Shown piece by piece: positions 27,475 through 35,821 of a stretch of DNA of 64,000 nucleotides. The stretch is from positions 310,001 through 374,000 of the forward strand of contig CAWABB010000006.1 of assembly GCA_963780165.1 (NCBI GenBank), written 5' to 3'. How positions within the stretch are numbered: the first letter of the stretch is position 1; every line of letters starts with the position of its first letter. The notes beneath the pieces are model-generated. The model worked only from the letters and a program-made list of their open reading frames with translations. It did not search any database and was not told the origin of the DNA. The position numbers and the translations under genes are program-made. Source of the stretch: CAWABB01 sp963780165 (GTDB lineage: Bacteria; Bacteroidota; Ignavibacteria; UBA10030; UBA6906).

Positions 27475-29553
27475 TCAATACCGAAGCAGTTTCTCGAGCG
27501 CGTGCAGAAGGTCGCTCTCCTGGGGGAGCATGGCGCTTTCCAGCGCGGGCGCGTACGGCACCGGGGCGTCTTTCGCGGCCACGCGCATCACGGGCGCGTC
27601 AAGGCGCTCGAATGCCTCCGACGCGATGATGGCGGCAATCTCAGCCCCGAACCCGCCGGTGAGCGTGTCCTCATGCGCGATGAGCACCTTGCCGGTCTTT
27701 CTGACGGACCGGAGCACGGTCTCGCTGTCGAGCGGGTTCAGCGTCCGGAGGTCGATGACCTCAACGCTGGCGCCCTCGCGCTCCTCAAGCTTGCGCGCGG
27801 CGTCGAGCACGCGCTGGACCAGCATGCCCCAGGTGATGACCGTAACATCATCTCCTTCTTTGCGGACCGCCGCGACGCCGAACGGAAGCAGGTAGTCCGG
27901 CCCCGGTTCGGGCCTGGACGCGAAGCTCTGGCGGTACAGCCCCTTATGCTCGAGGAACAGCACGGGGTCCTGTTCACGGCATGCGGTCTTGAGCAGGCCC
28001 TTCGCATCGGCGGCGTTCGACGGATACACGACGCGAAGGCCCGGGATGTGTGTGAAGAACCCGTCGATCGACTGGCTATGGTAGAGGCCGCCATGGATGT
28101 AGCCTCCCACCGCGACGCGGACCACCAGCGGGCACGACCACTGGTTGTACGATCTATACCGGAGCATGGCCACTTCGTCGCGCAATTGCATGAACGCGGG
28201 CCAGATGTAGTCCCCGAACTGAATCTCGACGACGGGCCGGTAGTCGCCGCGCACCGCGAGCCCGAAGGCCGTCCCGACGATGCTGGCTTCCGCGAGCGGA
28301 GAGTTGAACACCCGGTCCGGTCCGAATTTCGCCGTCAGCCCTCTGGTCGCCGTGAACACGCCACCCTTGTCCCCCGCCACATCCTCGCCGTAGACGAGCA
28401 TCTTCGGATTCCGCTGGAGCTCTTCCGCCAGCGCGTGGTTGATGGCGTCGACCATCACGACATTCGATCCGGCGTGCTGCGGCTCGACGAACCCGGCCGC
28501 GGGCACCGCCGTGTCCGGGGCATACACGTACGTCGTCACCTGCGAGGCGTCCGGGGAGCTTTCCGCTTCCGCCGTCTCCGCCGCGCGGTTGACGCGCTGC
28601 AGCATCTCGGTCCTGATCCCTTCGATGTCGGATGCGGTCAGGATCTTCCGCTCCATGAGCAGGGACTCCAGCTGCGGGATCGGGTCGCGCTTGCTCTCTT
28701 CCGCCAGCTCCTGCGGATCCCGATACTTTCGCTGATCGTCGGACGACGAGTGCGGGAGCAGCCGGACAGTTTCGGCTTCAATCAGGCACGGTCCTTCGCC
28801 CCTCCGCGCCAACGCGACTGCCTCGGCCGCGACGTCGTACATCGCGCGGAAGTCGCATCCGTCGACACGGAAGCGGTGGAGGCCCTCGTACCCCTGTACG
28901 ACCTCATAGATCGATCCCCCGACGATCTGCTCGCTCGCGGGGACGGAAATCGCGTACCCGTTGTTCTGCACGACGAAGATGACGGGAAACTTGCCGCGGA
29001 CAGCCCAGCTCACCGCTTCGTGGAATTCACCCTCGCTCGTAGCGCCTTCGCCGGAGGAGACGTACACCACCTCATCGGTTCCATCCCACCTGGAGCCCAT
29101 CGCGGTTCCGACCGCCTGCAGGTACTGCGTGCCTGTCGGGCTCGACTGGGCAACGATCCGGAGCCGCTTGTGTCCGTAGTGGGACGGCATCGAGAAGCCG
29201 TTGCTGCTTGGCCCGCCGCGCCGATGGAGAGACTCGAGGAAGACTTCCTCGATCGTATAGCCGTACTGGAGGGAGAACGCGAGATCCCGGTAGTAGGGAT
29301 AGGCCCAGTCGTGCCCGGGCCGCATTGCCAGCGCCATCGCGACCTGCGCCGCTTCATGCCCGGATCCGCCGATATGGAAGAAGACCTTCCCCTGTTTCAG
29401 GAGGATGAGGATTTTGCTGTCGACGACCCTGGCGGCAAGCATGGTCTGGTACGCGCCAAGCAGCTGTTCGCGCGTGAGCGCGTCGAACGCCGTCCCGTGC
29501 GTTGTCGCGGGTTTGCCCCTGGCCGCCTGGATCCCTGATGTCGGTGTCGCCAT
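27475..29553 (-). CDS. Fused alpha-beta E1 component of a 2-oxoacid dehydrogenase
   Basis: 692 aa single-chain E1. Residues 1-330 are an alpha domain with TPP motif SGEGATSEGEFHEAVSWAV and VVQNNGYAISVP; residues 360-692 are a beta domain with YGEDVAGDKGGVFTATRGL and NSPLAEASIVGTAFGLAV, joined by an Ala/Glu-rich linker. Fused E1s of this kind are common in Bacteroidota relatives and are often assigned to branched-chain 2-oxoacids. It starts 3 bp after the lipB stop. Together with the separate E1 pair this suggests two substrates handled by one E2/E3 set. Confidence 0.94.
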   Translation of the reverse strand: MATPTSGIQAARGKPATTHGTAFDALTREQLLGAYQTMLAARVVDSKILILLKQGKVFFHIGGSGHEAAQVAMALAMRPGHDWAYPYYRDLAFSLQYGYTIEEVFLESLHRRGGPSSNGFSMPSHYGHKRLRIVAQSSPTGTQYLQAVGTAMGSRWDGTDEVVYVSSGEGATSEGEFHEAVSWAVRGKFPVIFVVQNNGYAISVPASEQIVGGSIYEVVQGYEGLHRFRVDGCDFRAMYDVAAEAVALARRGEGPCLIEAETVRLLPHSSSDDQRKYRDPQELAEESKRDPIPQLESLLMERKILTASDIEGIRTEMLQRVNRAAETAEAESSPDASQVTTYVYAPDTAVPAAGFVEPQHAGSNVVMVDAINHALAEELQRNPKMLVYGEDVAGDKGGVFTATRGLTAKFGPDRVFNSPLAEASIVGTAFGLAVRGDYRPVVEIQFGDYIWPAFMQLRDEVAMLRYRSYNQWSCPLVVRVAVGGYIHGGLYHSQSIDGFFTHIPGLRVVYPSNAADAKGLLKTACREQDPVLFLEHKGLYRQSFASRPEPGPDYLLPFGVAAVRKEGDDVTVITWGMLVQRVLDAARKLEEREGASVEVIDLRTLNPLDSETVLRSVRKTGKVLIAHEDTLTGGFGAEIAAIIASEAFERLDAPVMRVAAKDAPVPYAPALESAMLPQESDLLHALEKLLRY

Positions 29554-29556
29554 CGG

Positions 29557-30267
29557 TTAGTCCTCCACCGCCCCGCCGGCCGCGGCAATGGCCTTCGTGC
29601 CGGCAAGTCGATCAAGTTCGTCCTCTGTCACCCACCGGATCTCCGACGAGAAGACCTCCGCCAGGTTCCTGGCGATCGCCGGCTCCACCTCGTCGAGCGT
29701 GACGTCACGGCCGAGGAGGAGATGCATGGAGGTGACACCCTTTTCAAATATTCCGCACGGTATGATTCTGTCGAATTTCGTGAGATCCGTCCTGACGTTC
29801 AGCGCGAAGCCGTGCATCGTGATCCACCGGGACGTGCGCACCCCGATCGCGCAGATTTTCTCCCCGCCCACCCACACGCCCGTATACGACGGATGGCGCC
29901 CCGCGGCGGTCCCGAACTCGAGGAGCGTGCGGATCACCGCCTCTTCGAGCATGCGCAGGTAGAGATGCAGGTCCGACCCGTGACGGGCGAGGTCGAGAAT
30001 GGGATAGCCGACGAGTTGGCCGGGACCGTGGTACGTGATGTCGCCGCCGCGGTCCGTGTGGACGACGGCGACTCCCGTTCGTGACAGCTCCTCGTCCGTG
30101 GCCAGCAGGTGGCGGTCGTCGCCGGAGCGGCCGATGGTATAGACGTGGTCGTGTTCGGTCAGGAGCAGGATATCGGGAACCCCGCCTTCCGCGCGGGCGC
30201 GTGCGAGCCGGCGCTGAAGGTCCCAGCATTCGCGATACTCCGTCCTCCCCAGGCGCGCCGCGAGCAT
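29557..30267 (-). CDS. lipB: Octanoyl-[acyl carrier protein]:protein octanoyltransferase
   Basis: Transfers octanoate from ACP to apo-lipoyl domains. 236 aa. The active-site Lys (GEKICAIGVR) and Cys (FDRIIPCGIF) are present, together with RGGDITYHGPGQLVGYPILD. I prefer ATG 30267 (MLAARLGRTEYREC), 4 bp after the lpd stop, because the family normally starts close to this segment; ATG 30294 would overlap lpd. It is embedded between lpd and the E1 genes, so its acceptor E2 is made from the same transcript. Confidence 0.95.
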   Translation of the reverse strand: MLAARLGRTEYRECWDLQRRLARARAEGGVPDILLLTEHDHVYTIGRSGDDRHLLATDEELSRTGVAVVHTDRGGDITYHGPGQLVGYPILDLARHGSDLHLYLRMLEEAVIRTLLEFGTAAGRHPSYTGVWVGGEKICAIGVRTSRWITMHGFALNVRTDLTKFDRIIPCGIFEKGVTSMHLLLGRDVTLDEVEPAIARNLAEVFSSEIRWVTEDELDRLAGTKAIAAAGGAVED

Positions 30268-30271
30268 CGGA

Positions 30272-31670
30272 TCAGATGTTGATTGCCTCGCCATAGGCAG
30301 CGGCGGCGGCCTCCATGATCGCTTCGCTCAGCGTCGGGTGCGCGTGCACCGCGCCGAAGATCGACTTCCCCGTGGCTTCAAGCCGTTTCGCCAGCACGAG
30401 CTCCGCAATCAGCTCGGTCGCCTCCGACCCGAGGATGTGCGCACCGAGCAGCTCCCCGTACTTCGCGTCGAAGATCAGCTTCACCATCCCCTCGGTCTCG
30501 CCGATCGCCAGGGCCTTGCCGAGCGGACGGAACGGAAACCGGCCGATGGTCACCTCGTGCCCCTCGGCCTTCGCCTTCTCTTCGGTCAGCCCAACGCTCG
30601 CGACCTGCGGTTGGCAGTATGTGCACCCCGGGATAGAGCTGTAGTCAATGGGTTCGGGTCTCTTGCCGGCGATCGCTTCGACGCAATGAATCCCTTCCGC
30701 GCTGGCGACGTGCGCGAGCCACGGAGGTCCGATGACGTCGCCGATGGCGTAGACGCCCTTCACGTTCGTCCGGTAGTCCGCGTCGACCTTGATGTGGCCC
30801 CGCTCGACAGCAACCCCGACCGCTTCGAGGCCGAGGTTCTCGACGTTCCCCTGAACTCCGACCGCCATCAGGACACGCTCGGCCGTCAGCGTCTTCGACG
30901 CGCCATCGGACAGGACCGTGACGCTCGCCTGGCCGGCCGAGGTCGTGACGTTCTGTACCGACGTGCCGGTCAGAATTTCGATTCCCTGCTTCTTGAGGCT
31001 CGTTTCAAGCGACTTCGTAATCTCGCGGTCTTCGACCGGGAGGATTGTCGGGAGCATCTCGACAACCGTCACCTTCGTTCCGAGCGCGTTATAGAAGGAG
31101 GCAAACTCGATGCCGATGGCGCCGGCTCCGACGATGATGAGCGATGCCGGCTGTGCCGGGAGCGACATCGCCTCGGTGCTGGTGATGACGCGATCGCGGT
31201 CGATGGTAACGCCGGGGACGCGTCCGCGGCCTGGCCCCCGTCGCGACGATGATATGCCTGGCGCGAACCGTGGACGTGCTGCCATCCTGCGCCGTCAGCG
31301 TGAGCGTCGAAGCATCCTTCAGCCTTCCCGTCCCACGAAGGACCTCGATCTTGTTCTTCTTCATCAGGTACTCGACGCCTTTGGAGATCCTGTCGGCGAT
31401 CGAGCGGCTGCGGCCGATGACTTTCGCAAAATCGACCCGGACATTCTCGACGGAGATCCCCCATTCCTCGGATTTCCGGATCATCGTGAGGATTTCGGCG
31501 TTGCGGAGGAGGGCCTTGGTGGGAACGCAGCCCCAGTTCAGGCAGATGCCGCCCAGCCGGTCGCGCTCCACGATGGCGGCTGACATGCCGAGCTGGGCCG
31601 CCCTGATTGCGGCAGTGTACCCGCCCGGGCCAGCGCCCAGGACCACAATGTCGTATTGCCGGTCAGCCAT
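30272..31670 (-). pseudogene. lpdA: Dihydrolipoyl dehydrogenase, interrupted by one apparent frameshift
   Basis: FAD enzyme (E3) that reoxidises the lipoyl arm of E2. The N-terminal part (from ATG 31670, with GGAG upstream) carries the FAD motif VVLGAGPGGYTAAIRAAQLG, the redox disulfide GGICLNWGCVPTK and IIVATGARPR. Then the frame shifts. The rest resumes at VPGVTIDRDRVITSTEAM in the other frame and runs through the NAD motif IIVGAGAIGIEFASFYNALG to the His-Glu pair in HAHPTLSEAIMEAA. Removing one base near 31215-31230 restores a normal protein of about 465 aa. A consensus error or a recent mutation both fit. Confidence 0.9.
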
Positions 31671-31757
31671 GGTCATCTCCAAAAACAACAAGAGAGGGAA
31701 CGCCCGCTCCCTCCCGCTTTCGCGCCGACGGGGATACGCCGCCCGCGATGAGACAAA

Positions 31758-31786
31758 AATATAGTTACAACACCCTAGAAAGTCAA
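31758..31786 (-). promoter_or_regulatory. Predicted dehydrogenase/lipoylation operon promoter, TTGACT-17-TATATT
   Basis: Minus-strand TTGACT (31786-31781) and TATATT (31763-31758) with a 17-bp spacer, about 88 bp before the lpd ATG. It is divergent from the smpB promoter, whose -35 box begins 22 bp away, so the two may affect each other. It probably drives the whole run from lpd to lipA. Confidence 0.78.
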
Positions 31787-31807
31787 CGAATTACGGGCGC
31801 ATGCGCG

Positions 31808-31836
31808 TTGCATTTCCTCGCTGATTTCGGTATACT
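31808..31836 (+). promoter_or_regulatory. Predicted smpB promoter, TTGCAT-17-TATACT
   Basis: TTGCAT (31808-31813) and TATACT (31831-31836), spacer 17 bp. The ATG of smpB lies 14 nt after the -10 box, giving a leader of only about 8 nt made of CGATTTTTT-like sequence without a ribosome-binding motif. Confidence 0.72.
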
Positions 31837-31850
31837 ACGACCGATTTTTT

Positions 31851-32321
31851 ATGACACAACCGGCATCGGGGGAGACTTCAGAGCGTGTCGTCACGACCAA
31901 CCGCAAGGCGCGGCACGACTATCATGTCCTCGAGTCTCTGGAGGTCGGGATTGCGCTCACGGGCACCGAGATAAAATCGGTGCGGCAGGCCGCGGTGACG
32001 CTCAGCGAGGGCTTCGCGCAGCTCCGCAGGGGAGAGATCTGGCTGGTCGGCGTCCACATCAGCCCCTACAAAGAGGGGAGTTATGCGAACGTGGACCCGA
32101 TGCGGGAGCGCAGGCTGTTGCTGCACCGGAAAGAGATCCGGAAGCTCGCAGCGAAGCTTACAGACAAAGGCACAACCCTGGTTCCCCTCAAGATGTACTT
32201 CAAGGGGAACAAAGCAAAATTGCAGCTGGGCCTGTGCCGGGGCAAACGCGATTACGACCGGCGGGAGGACATCCGCACACGCGACGCTGAGCGCGACCTT
32301 CGCCGCATTCACAGGAGATAG
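31851..32321 (+). CDS. smpB: SsrA-binding protein SmpB
   Basis: Partner of tmRNA in ribosome rescue. 156 aa. Family segments: NRKARHDYHVLESLEVGIAL, TGTEIKSVRQAAVTLSEGFA, HISPYKEGSYANVDPMRERR with LLLHRKEI, and LQLGLCRGKRDYDRREDIRTRDAERDL at the basic C-terminal tail. No other in-frame start lies near the ATG at 31851, which is 14 nt from the predicted -10 box, so the message is almost leaderless. tyrS follows after 8 bp. The tmRNA gene itself is not in the window. Confidence 0.97.
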   Translation: MTQPASGETSERVVTTNRKARHDYHVLESLEVGIALTGTEIKSVRQAAVTLSEGFAQLRRGEIWLVGVHISPYKEGSYANVDPMRERRLLLHRKEIRKLAAKLTDKGTTLVPLKMYFKGNKAKLQLGLCRGKRDYDRREDIRTRDAERDLRRIHRR

Positions 32322-32329
32322 CACCACCG

Positions 32330-33703
32330 GTGTTTCCACCTCTGAACGAACAGATGGACCTCATCCGCCGGGGCACGGCGGAGATCATCCGCGAAGAAGA
32401 CCTGGCCCGCAAAATCGAACGGGCCATGGCAACGCAGAAGCCGCTCACAATCAAGCTTGGCTGCGATCCGAGCAGGCCGGACCTGCACCTGGGGCATTCG
32501 GTCGTCCTCAGAAAGTTGCGGCAGTTCCAGGACCTCGGGCATCACGCCATCCTTATCGTCGGCGACTTCACGGGGATGATCGGCGACCCGTCTGGCCGCA
32601 GCAAGACCCGGCCCCCGCTCACGCTGGAGGAGACCCGCGCCAACGGCCAGAGCTACTTCGAGCAGGCCACGAAGATTCTCTCCTCGGCGAAGATCGAGAT
32701 GCTGTACAATTCGGAGTGGCTGGGGCCGATGAGCTTCACCGACGTGATCGTGCTGGGCAGCCGCTACACGGTCGCACGCATGCTGGAGCGTGACGACTTC
32801 GAGCGCCGCTACAAAGCCGGCGAGCCGATCAGCGTGCACGAGTTCCTGTATCCACTCGCGCAGGCGATGGACTCGGTGGCGATCAAGGCAGACGTCGAGC
32901 TCGGCGGGACAGACCAGAAGTTCAACCTGCTGGTGGGGCGCGACATCCAGCGCGAGTACGGCCAGGATCCGCAGGTGATCATCACGATGCCGATCCTCCC
33001 CGGAACGGACGGGGTGGAGAAGATGAGCAAGTCGCTCGACAACTACATCGGCATCAGCGAACCGCCGCAGGAGATGTTCGGGAAGACGATGTCCATCCCC
33101 GACAAGCTCATCCTCGACTACTTCACGCTGGCGACCGACATCCCGCAGGCAGAGCTGGCGGGGATCACGCGCGACGTCGCGACGCGGCCATACGACATGA
33201 AGCGGCGGCTCGCCGCTGCGCTCGTGAACCTGTACCACGGCAGCGAGGAGGCGACGAAGGCGGAAGAGGAGTTTGTCAGACGATTCAAGCCGGCGAAGGG
33301 CAAGGACTGGACGGAGCAGCTTCCGTCGGAGATGCCGGAAGCCAGCATTCGCGCCGAGGGCCCGCAGGTTGGCGTCCTCGCGCTGCTCACGGAGACAGGC
33401 CTGGCCGCGTCCCGGAGCGAAGCCCGGCGCCTCGTTGAGCAAGGGGGTGTCGTCGTGGACGGGCAGAAAATCACTGACTGGAACGCCTCGGTCGATCTCG
33501 CGGCGCCTGTCGTCGTCAAGGTAGGGAAGCTGAAGTTCGCGCCGGGTTTCCCGGGCCTGATCTCGTCCCCATCCATTCACCACCACACCCTCAGGAGGAT
33601 ACCGCGGTGTACGTTCCAACCAGACTCTTTTTCACCAAAGGGGTCGGCCGCCACAAAGACTATCTCCAATCGTTCGAGCTCGCCTTGCGCGACGCGAAGA
33701 TAG
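32330..33703 (+). CDS. tyrS: Tyrosyl-tRNA synthetase, probably frameshifted at its last codons
   Basis: Charges tRNA-Tyr. Start GTG 32330, with AGGAG inside the smpB end. The class I motifs are intact: DLHLGHSVVL (HIGH) and KMSKSLDNYIG (KMSKS). GTDQKFNLLVGRD and a C-terminal S4 domain (SRSEARRLVEQGGVVVDGQK) follow. As read, the frame does not stop after KVGKLKFA but runs into the next gene and ends at 33703. Dropping one base near 33539-33542 gives KLKFARVSRA and a TGA at 33558-33560, the expected length of about 409 aa. I believe 33560 is the original end. Confidence 0.93.
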   Translation: MFPPLNEQMDLIRRGTAEIIREEDLARKIERAMATQKPLTIKLGCDPSRPDLHLGHSVVLRKLRQFQDLGHHAILIVGDFTGMIGDPSGRSKTRPPLTLEETRANGQSYFEQATKILSSAKIEMLYNSEWLGPMSFTDVIVLGSRYTVARMLERDDFERRYKAGEPISVHEFLYPLAQAMDSVAIKADVELGGTDQKFNLLVGRDIQREYGQDPQVIITMPILPGTDGVEKMSKSLDNYIGISEPPQEMFGKTMSIPDKLILDYFTLATDIPQAELAGITRDVATRPYDMKRRLAAALVNLYHGSEEATKAEEEFVRRFKPAKGKDWTEQLPSEMPEASIRAEGPQVGVLALLTETGLAASRSEARRLVEQGGVVVDGQKITDWNASVDLAAPVVVKVGKLKFAPGFPGLISSPSIHHHTLRRIPRCTFQPDSFSPKGSAATKTISNRSSSPCATRR

Positions 33704-34154
33704 AAATCTGCAACCTGGTCACCGTCTCGAGCATCTTCCCGCCCGGATGCAAGCGGATCAGCCGCGGAAGAGGGGCTGAAGGCACTGCAGCCCGGTCAGA
33801 TCACGTTCGCCGTGATGGCGCGGAATGCCACGAACGAGCCGAACAGGCTGGTCGCCGCGTCGATCGGCGTGGCACTGCCCGCAGACACCTCGTCAGTACG
33901 GATACCTCTCCGAACACCACCCGTTCGGCGAGACGGATGAACGCGCCGGCGAATACGCCGAGGACCTTGCCGCGACGATGCTCGCCACCACGCTGGGAGT
34001 GGAGTTTGATTCTCAGGCGGCGTGGGACGAGCGGGAGAAGGTGTACAAGATGAGCGGCAAGATCGTCCGGAGCTTCAACGTCACGCAGTCCGCGGAAGGG
34101 CACAAGGACGGGATCTGGACAACCGTTGTCGCCTGCGCAATCCTCCTGCCATAA
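33607..34154 (+). pseudogene. pdaD: Pyruvoyl-dependent arginine decarboxylase, two apparent frameshifts
   Basis: Makes agmatine from arginine for polyamine synthesis; the proenzyme self-cleaves at the Ser pair in TVSSIFPP to create the pyruvoyl group. GTG 33607 follows AGGAGG. Three consecutive frames hold the family sequence: frame 1 to CKRIS (about 33765); frame 2 EEGLKALQPGQITF and ARNATNEPNRLVAASIGVAL (to about 33885); frame 3 QYGYLSEHHPFGETDE and KMSGKIVRSFNVTQSAEGHK to the stop. Each junction is repaired by removing one base. The intact product would be about 181 aa. Whether the gene is broken or misread cannot be decided here. Confidence 0.88.
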
Positions 34155-34161
34155 AACATGC

Positions 34162-34195
34162 GCGCCCCGTCACGCTGAAGCGGGACAGGGCGCGA
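34162..34195 (-). terminator. Hairpin between convergent pdaD and lytic transglycosylase
   Basis: CGCGCCC (34162-34168) pairs with GGGCGCG (34189-34195); on the minus strand the stem is followed by CATGTTTTAT, a short U-tract. It should end the minus-strand transglycosylase transcript and may also stop pdaD read-through. Confidence 0.6.
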
Positions 34196-34220
34196 ACACT
34201 TGCCTGAAGCGACAGGACGA

Positions 34221-34961
34221 TCAGTTGAGCGCGAGCTTCATCTGATCGTAGGACCGCATGATGTTCTCCACGTAGGTGATGGTTTCGTTGGCGTTCCCGA
34301 ACCATCCCGCGCGAGGTCGCTCCTGCTCCCACACGTTCTTGTGGAGCGTATAGTAGCGCTTGGATAGCAGCGGAAGCGCGGTCTTGATCGACTCCCATTG
34401 CCCTGGATCGTCGTGAAGGTATGCCGCGAGCTCCTGGGCGTCATAGACTCGTGCGATGCCCGCATTGTACGCGGCAAGCGAGAGCTTCAGACGCTCTTCC
34501 TCCTCCAGCCCGTCAAAGTAGTTGTACAGCTGACGGAGATAGTAGATCCCGCCCTGGATGTTCTCCGAGGGATGGTTCAGGTCCTCGATCCCGAGCTGTT
34601 CCGCAATCTGGCCGCTTGTTGTGGGCATGATCTGCATCAGCCCGCTCGCGCCCTTGTGGCTCTCCGCGTCCTGCGAATACCCTGACTCCTGCTTCATGAC
34701 CGCCAGTACCAGCCGCCAGTCAAATCCGTACCGTTCCGCATTCGCCTTGATGACGTGCCCGTACTCTTGAATAGTCATACGGGTCGCGGCGTCCAGACGG
34801 GGGGTCTGCACAGCCTGTGCGGAGATAGCAGTACCTTGCGAATTCGCCGTATTCTCGGCATGCGCCTCCGTTTTGATGTTCCGGAGGGCATTTTCGCCCA
34901 TGGGGGTACAACCCACCAGAATCAACGGTAACAGTAGAATTGTCGTAAGGACTGACTTCAT
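34221..34961 (-). CDS. Lytic murein transglycosylase lipoprotein (SLT domain)
   Basis: Cleaves peptidoglycan glycan strands with 1,6-anhydro product. 246 aa from ATG 34961 (AAGG upstream; ATG 34976 is the alternative). A lipoprotein signal ends in LILVGC. The SLT domain has catalytic Glu in MKQESGYSQDAESHKGASGL, then MQIMPTTSGQIAEQLG, NIQGGIYYLRQLYNYF and LAAYNAGIARVYDAQ, as in MltC/Slt70-type enzymes. It is probably anchored to the outer membrane. It is transcribed alone from the promoter at 35064-35092. Confidence 0.93.
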   Translation of the reverse strand: MKSVLTTILLLPLILVGCTPMGENALRNIKTEAHAENTANSQGTAISAQAVQTPRLDAATRMTIQEYGHVIKANAERYGFDWRLVLAVMKQESGYSQDAESHKGASGLMQIMPTTSGQIAEQLGIEDLNHPSENIQGGIYYLRQLYNYFDGLEEEERLKLSLAAYNAGIARVYDAQELAAYLHDDPGQWESIKTALPLLSKRYYTLHKNVWEQERPRAGWFGNANETITYVENIMRSYDQMKLALN

Positions 34962-35063
34962 GAATCCCTTTCGCATGTTTCTCTTTTGCCTCCAGCCTCG
35001 CCCTATCTCAACACATCAGAGGGGGAACCTGTTCCAGGGAGGACGATCAACTTAACGTATGAT

Positions 35064-35092
35064 AAGGTAAGGAATAGCCAAACCTCAGTCAA
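35064..35092 (-). promoter_or_regulatory. Predicted transglycosylase promoter, TTGACT-17-TACCTT
   Basis: Minus-strand TTGACT (35092-35087) and TACCTT (35069-35064), spacer 17 bp, giving a leader of about 95 nt before ATG 34961. Confidence 0.68.
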
Positions 35093-35407
35093 GAGAAAAC
35101 AGAGCGGCGGAGCGCGAACGTGACGGTCGGCACTGCGTTCCGGGGTTACACTCACGCATAACGACAACAGAATCAACGAATTAATTTCTCTTCATTGATT
35201 TGTCGAACGTTGAGCGGGTGACGGTGAGTCTCTCCCTCACTCGCCGGACGCCAGCGAGCTGATGGAAAACGGAAAGAGGCGATTGACCGATGTGACGTCA
35301 TGGTTCACTGTCCCGGGCCAGGCATAGGGCGCAAGGCCATGTGAGCTCGCGATGATGGACGGGGGTGGAGCCGGAGACATCAGCAGCCGCAGGGGGGCGG
35401 GAGCGAA
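35093..35407. other. Non-coding stretch without recognised gene
   Basis: 315 bp between the transglycosylase promoter and the end of the RlpA-like gene. Both strands are broken by stops and no RNA family is recognisable. The middle (35160-35215) is notably AT-rich for this genome. A small stem GTGAG/CTCAC lies near 35225. The minus-strand 3' end of the manC/rlpA transcript must fall here, but I see no clear terminator. Confidence 0.4.
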
Positions 35408-35821
35408 TCAGTCGGACAGAATCTCGAGCGTGACGCGTGCCGTGCCCGGGCCGACCATGGAGATCTCTTCGGCGGCCCGATACGAGAGGTCGATGATCCT
35501 GTCTGACACGAAGGGCCCGCGGTCGTTGATGCGGACCACCACGGACTTGCCGTTGGAAAGGTTTGTGACGCGGACGCGCGTGTTGAACGGGAGCGTCCGG
35601 TGCGCGGCTGTCAGTGCGTGCATGTCGTACGTCTCGCCGTTTGAAGTGGGCCGTCCGTCGAACTCGTCTGCGTAGTACGACGCGATCCCTTCGAGCCGGA
35701 GCTCCCCGGTGTCCATCGACGTGTTTGGACGCCCGGCAAACCTGGGCGTGCCGGCCGCGCAGCCTGCCAGGGCGGCGGCACAGGCGAGGGCTATGAAGGC
35801 GCCCCGCATCGCAACGATCAC
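35408..35821 (-). CDS. rlpA: RlpA-like double-psi beta-barrel lipoprotein
   Basis: 137 aa. A lipoprotein signal peptide ends in AALAGC. The double-psi beta-barrel (DPBB) domain follows: GIASYYADEFDGRPTSNGE, LPFNTRVRVTNLSNGKSVVV and IRINDRGPFVSDRIIDLSYR-type core with the catalytic Asp. RlpA proteins are septal peptidoglycan glycosidases acting on denuded strands; the SPOR domain found in some homologues is absent. The start is either GTG 35821, which overlaps the manC stop as GTGA, or ATG 35809, 8 nt after it. It is last in the atpDC-manC transcription run. Confidence 0.9.
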   Translation of the reverse strand: MIVAMRGAFIALACAAALAGCAAGTPRFAGRPNTSMDTGELRLEGIASYYADEFDGRPTSNGETYDMHALTAAHRTLPFNTRVRVTNLSNGKSVVVRINDRGPFVSDRIIDLSYRAAEEISMVGPGTARVTLEILSD

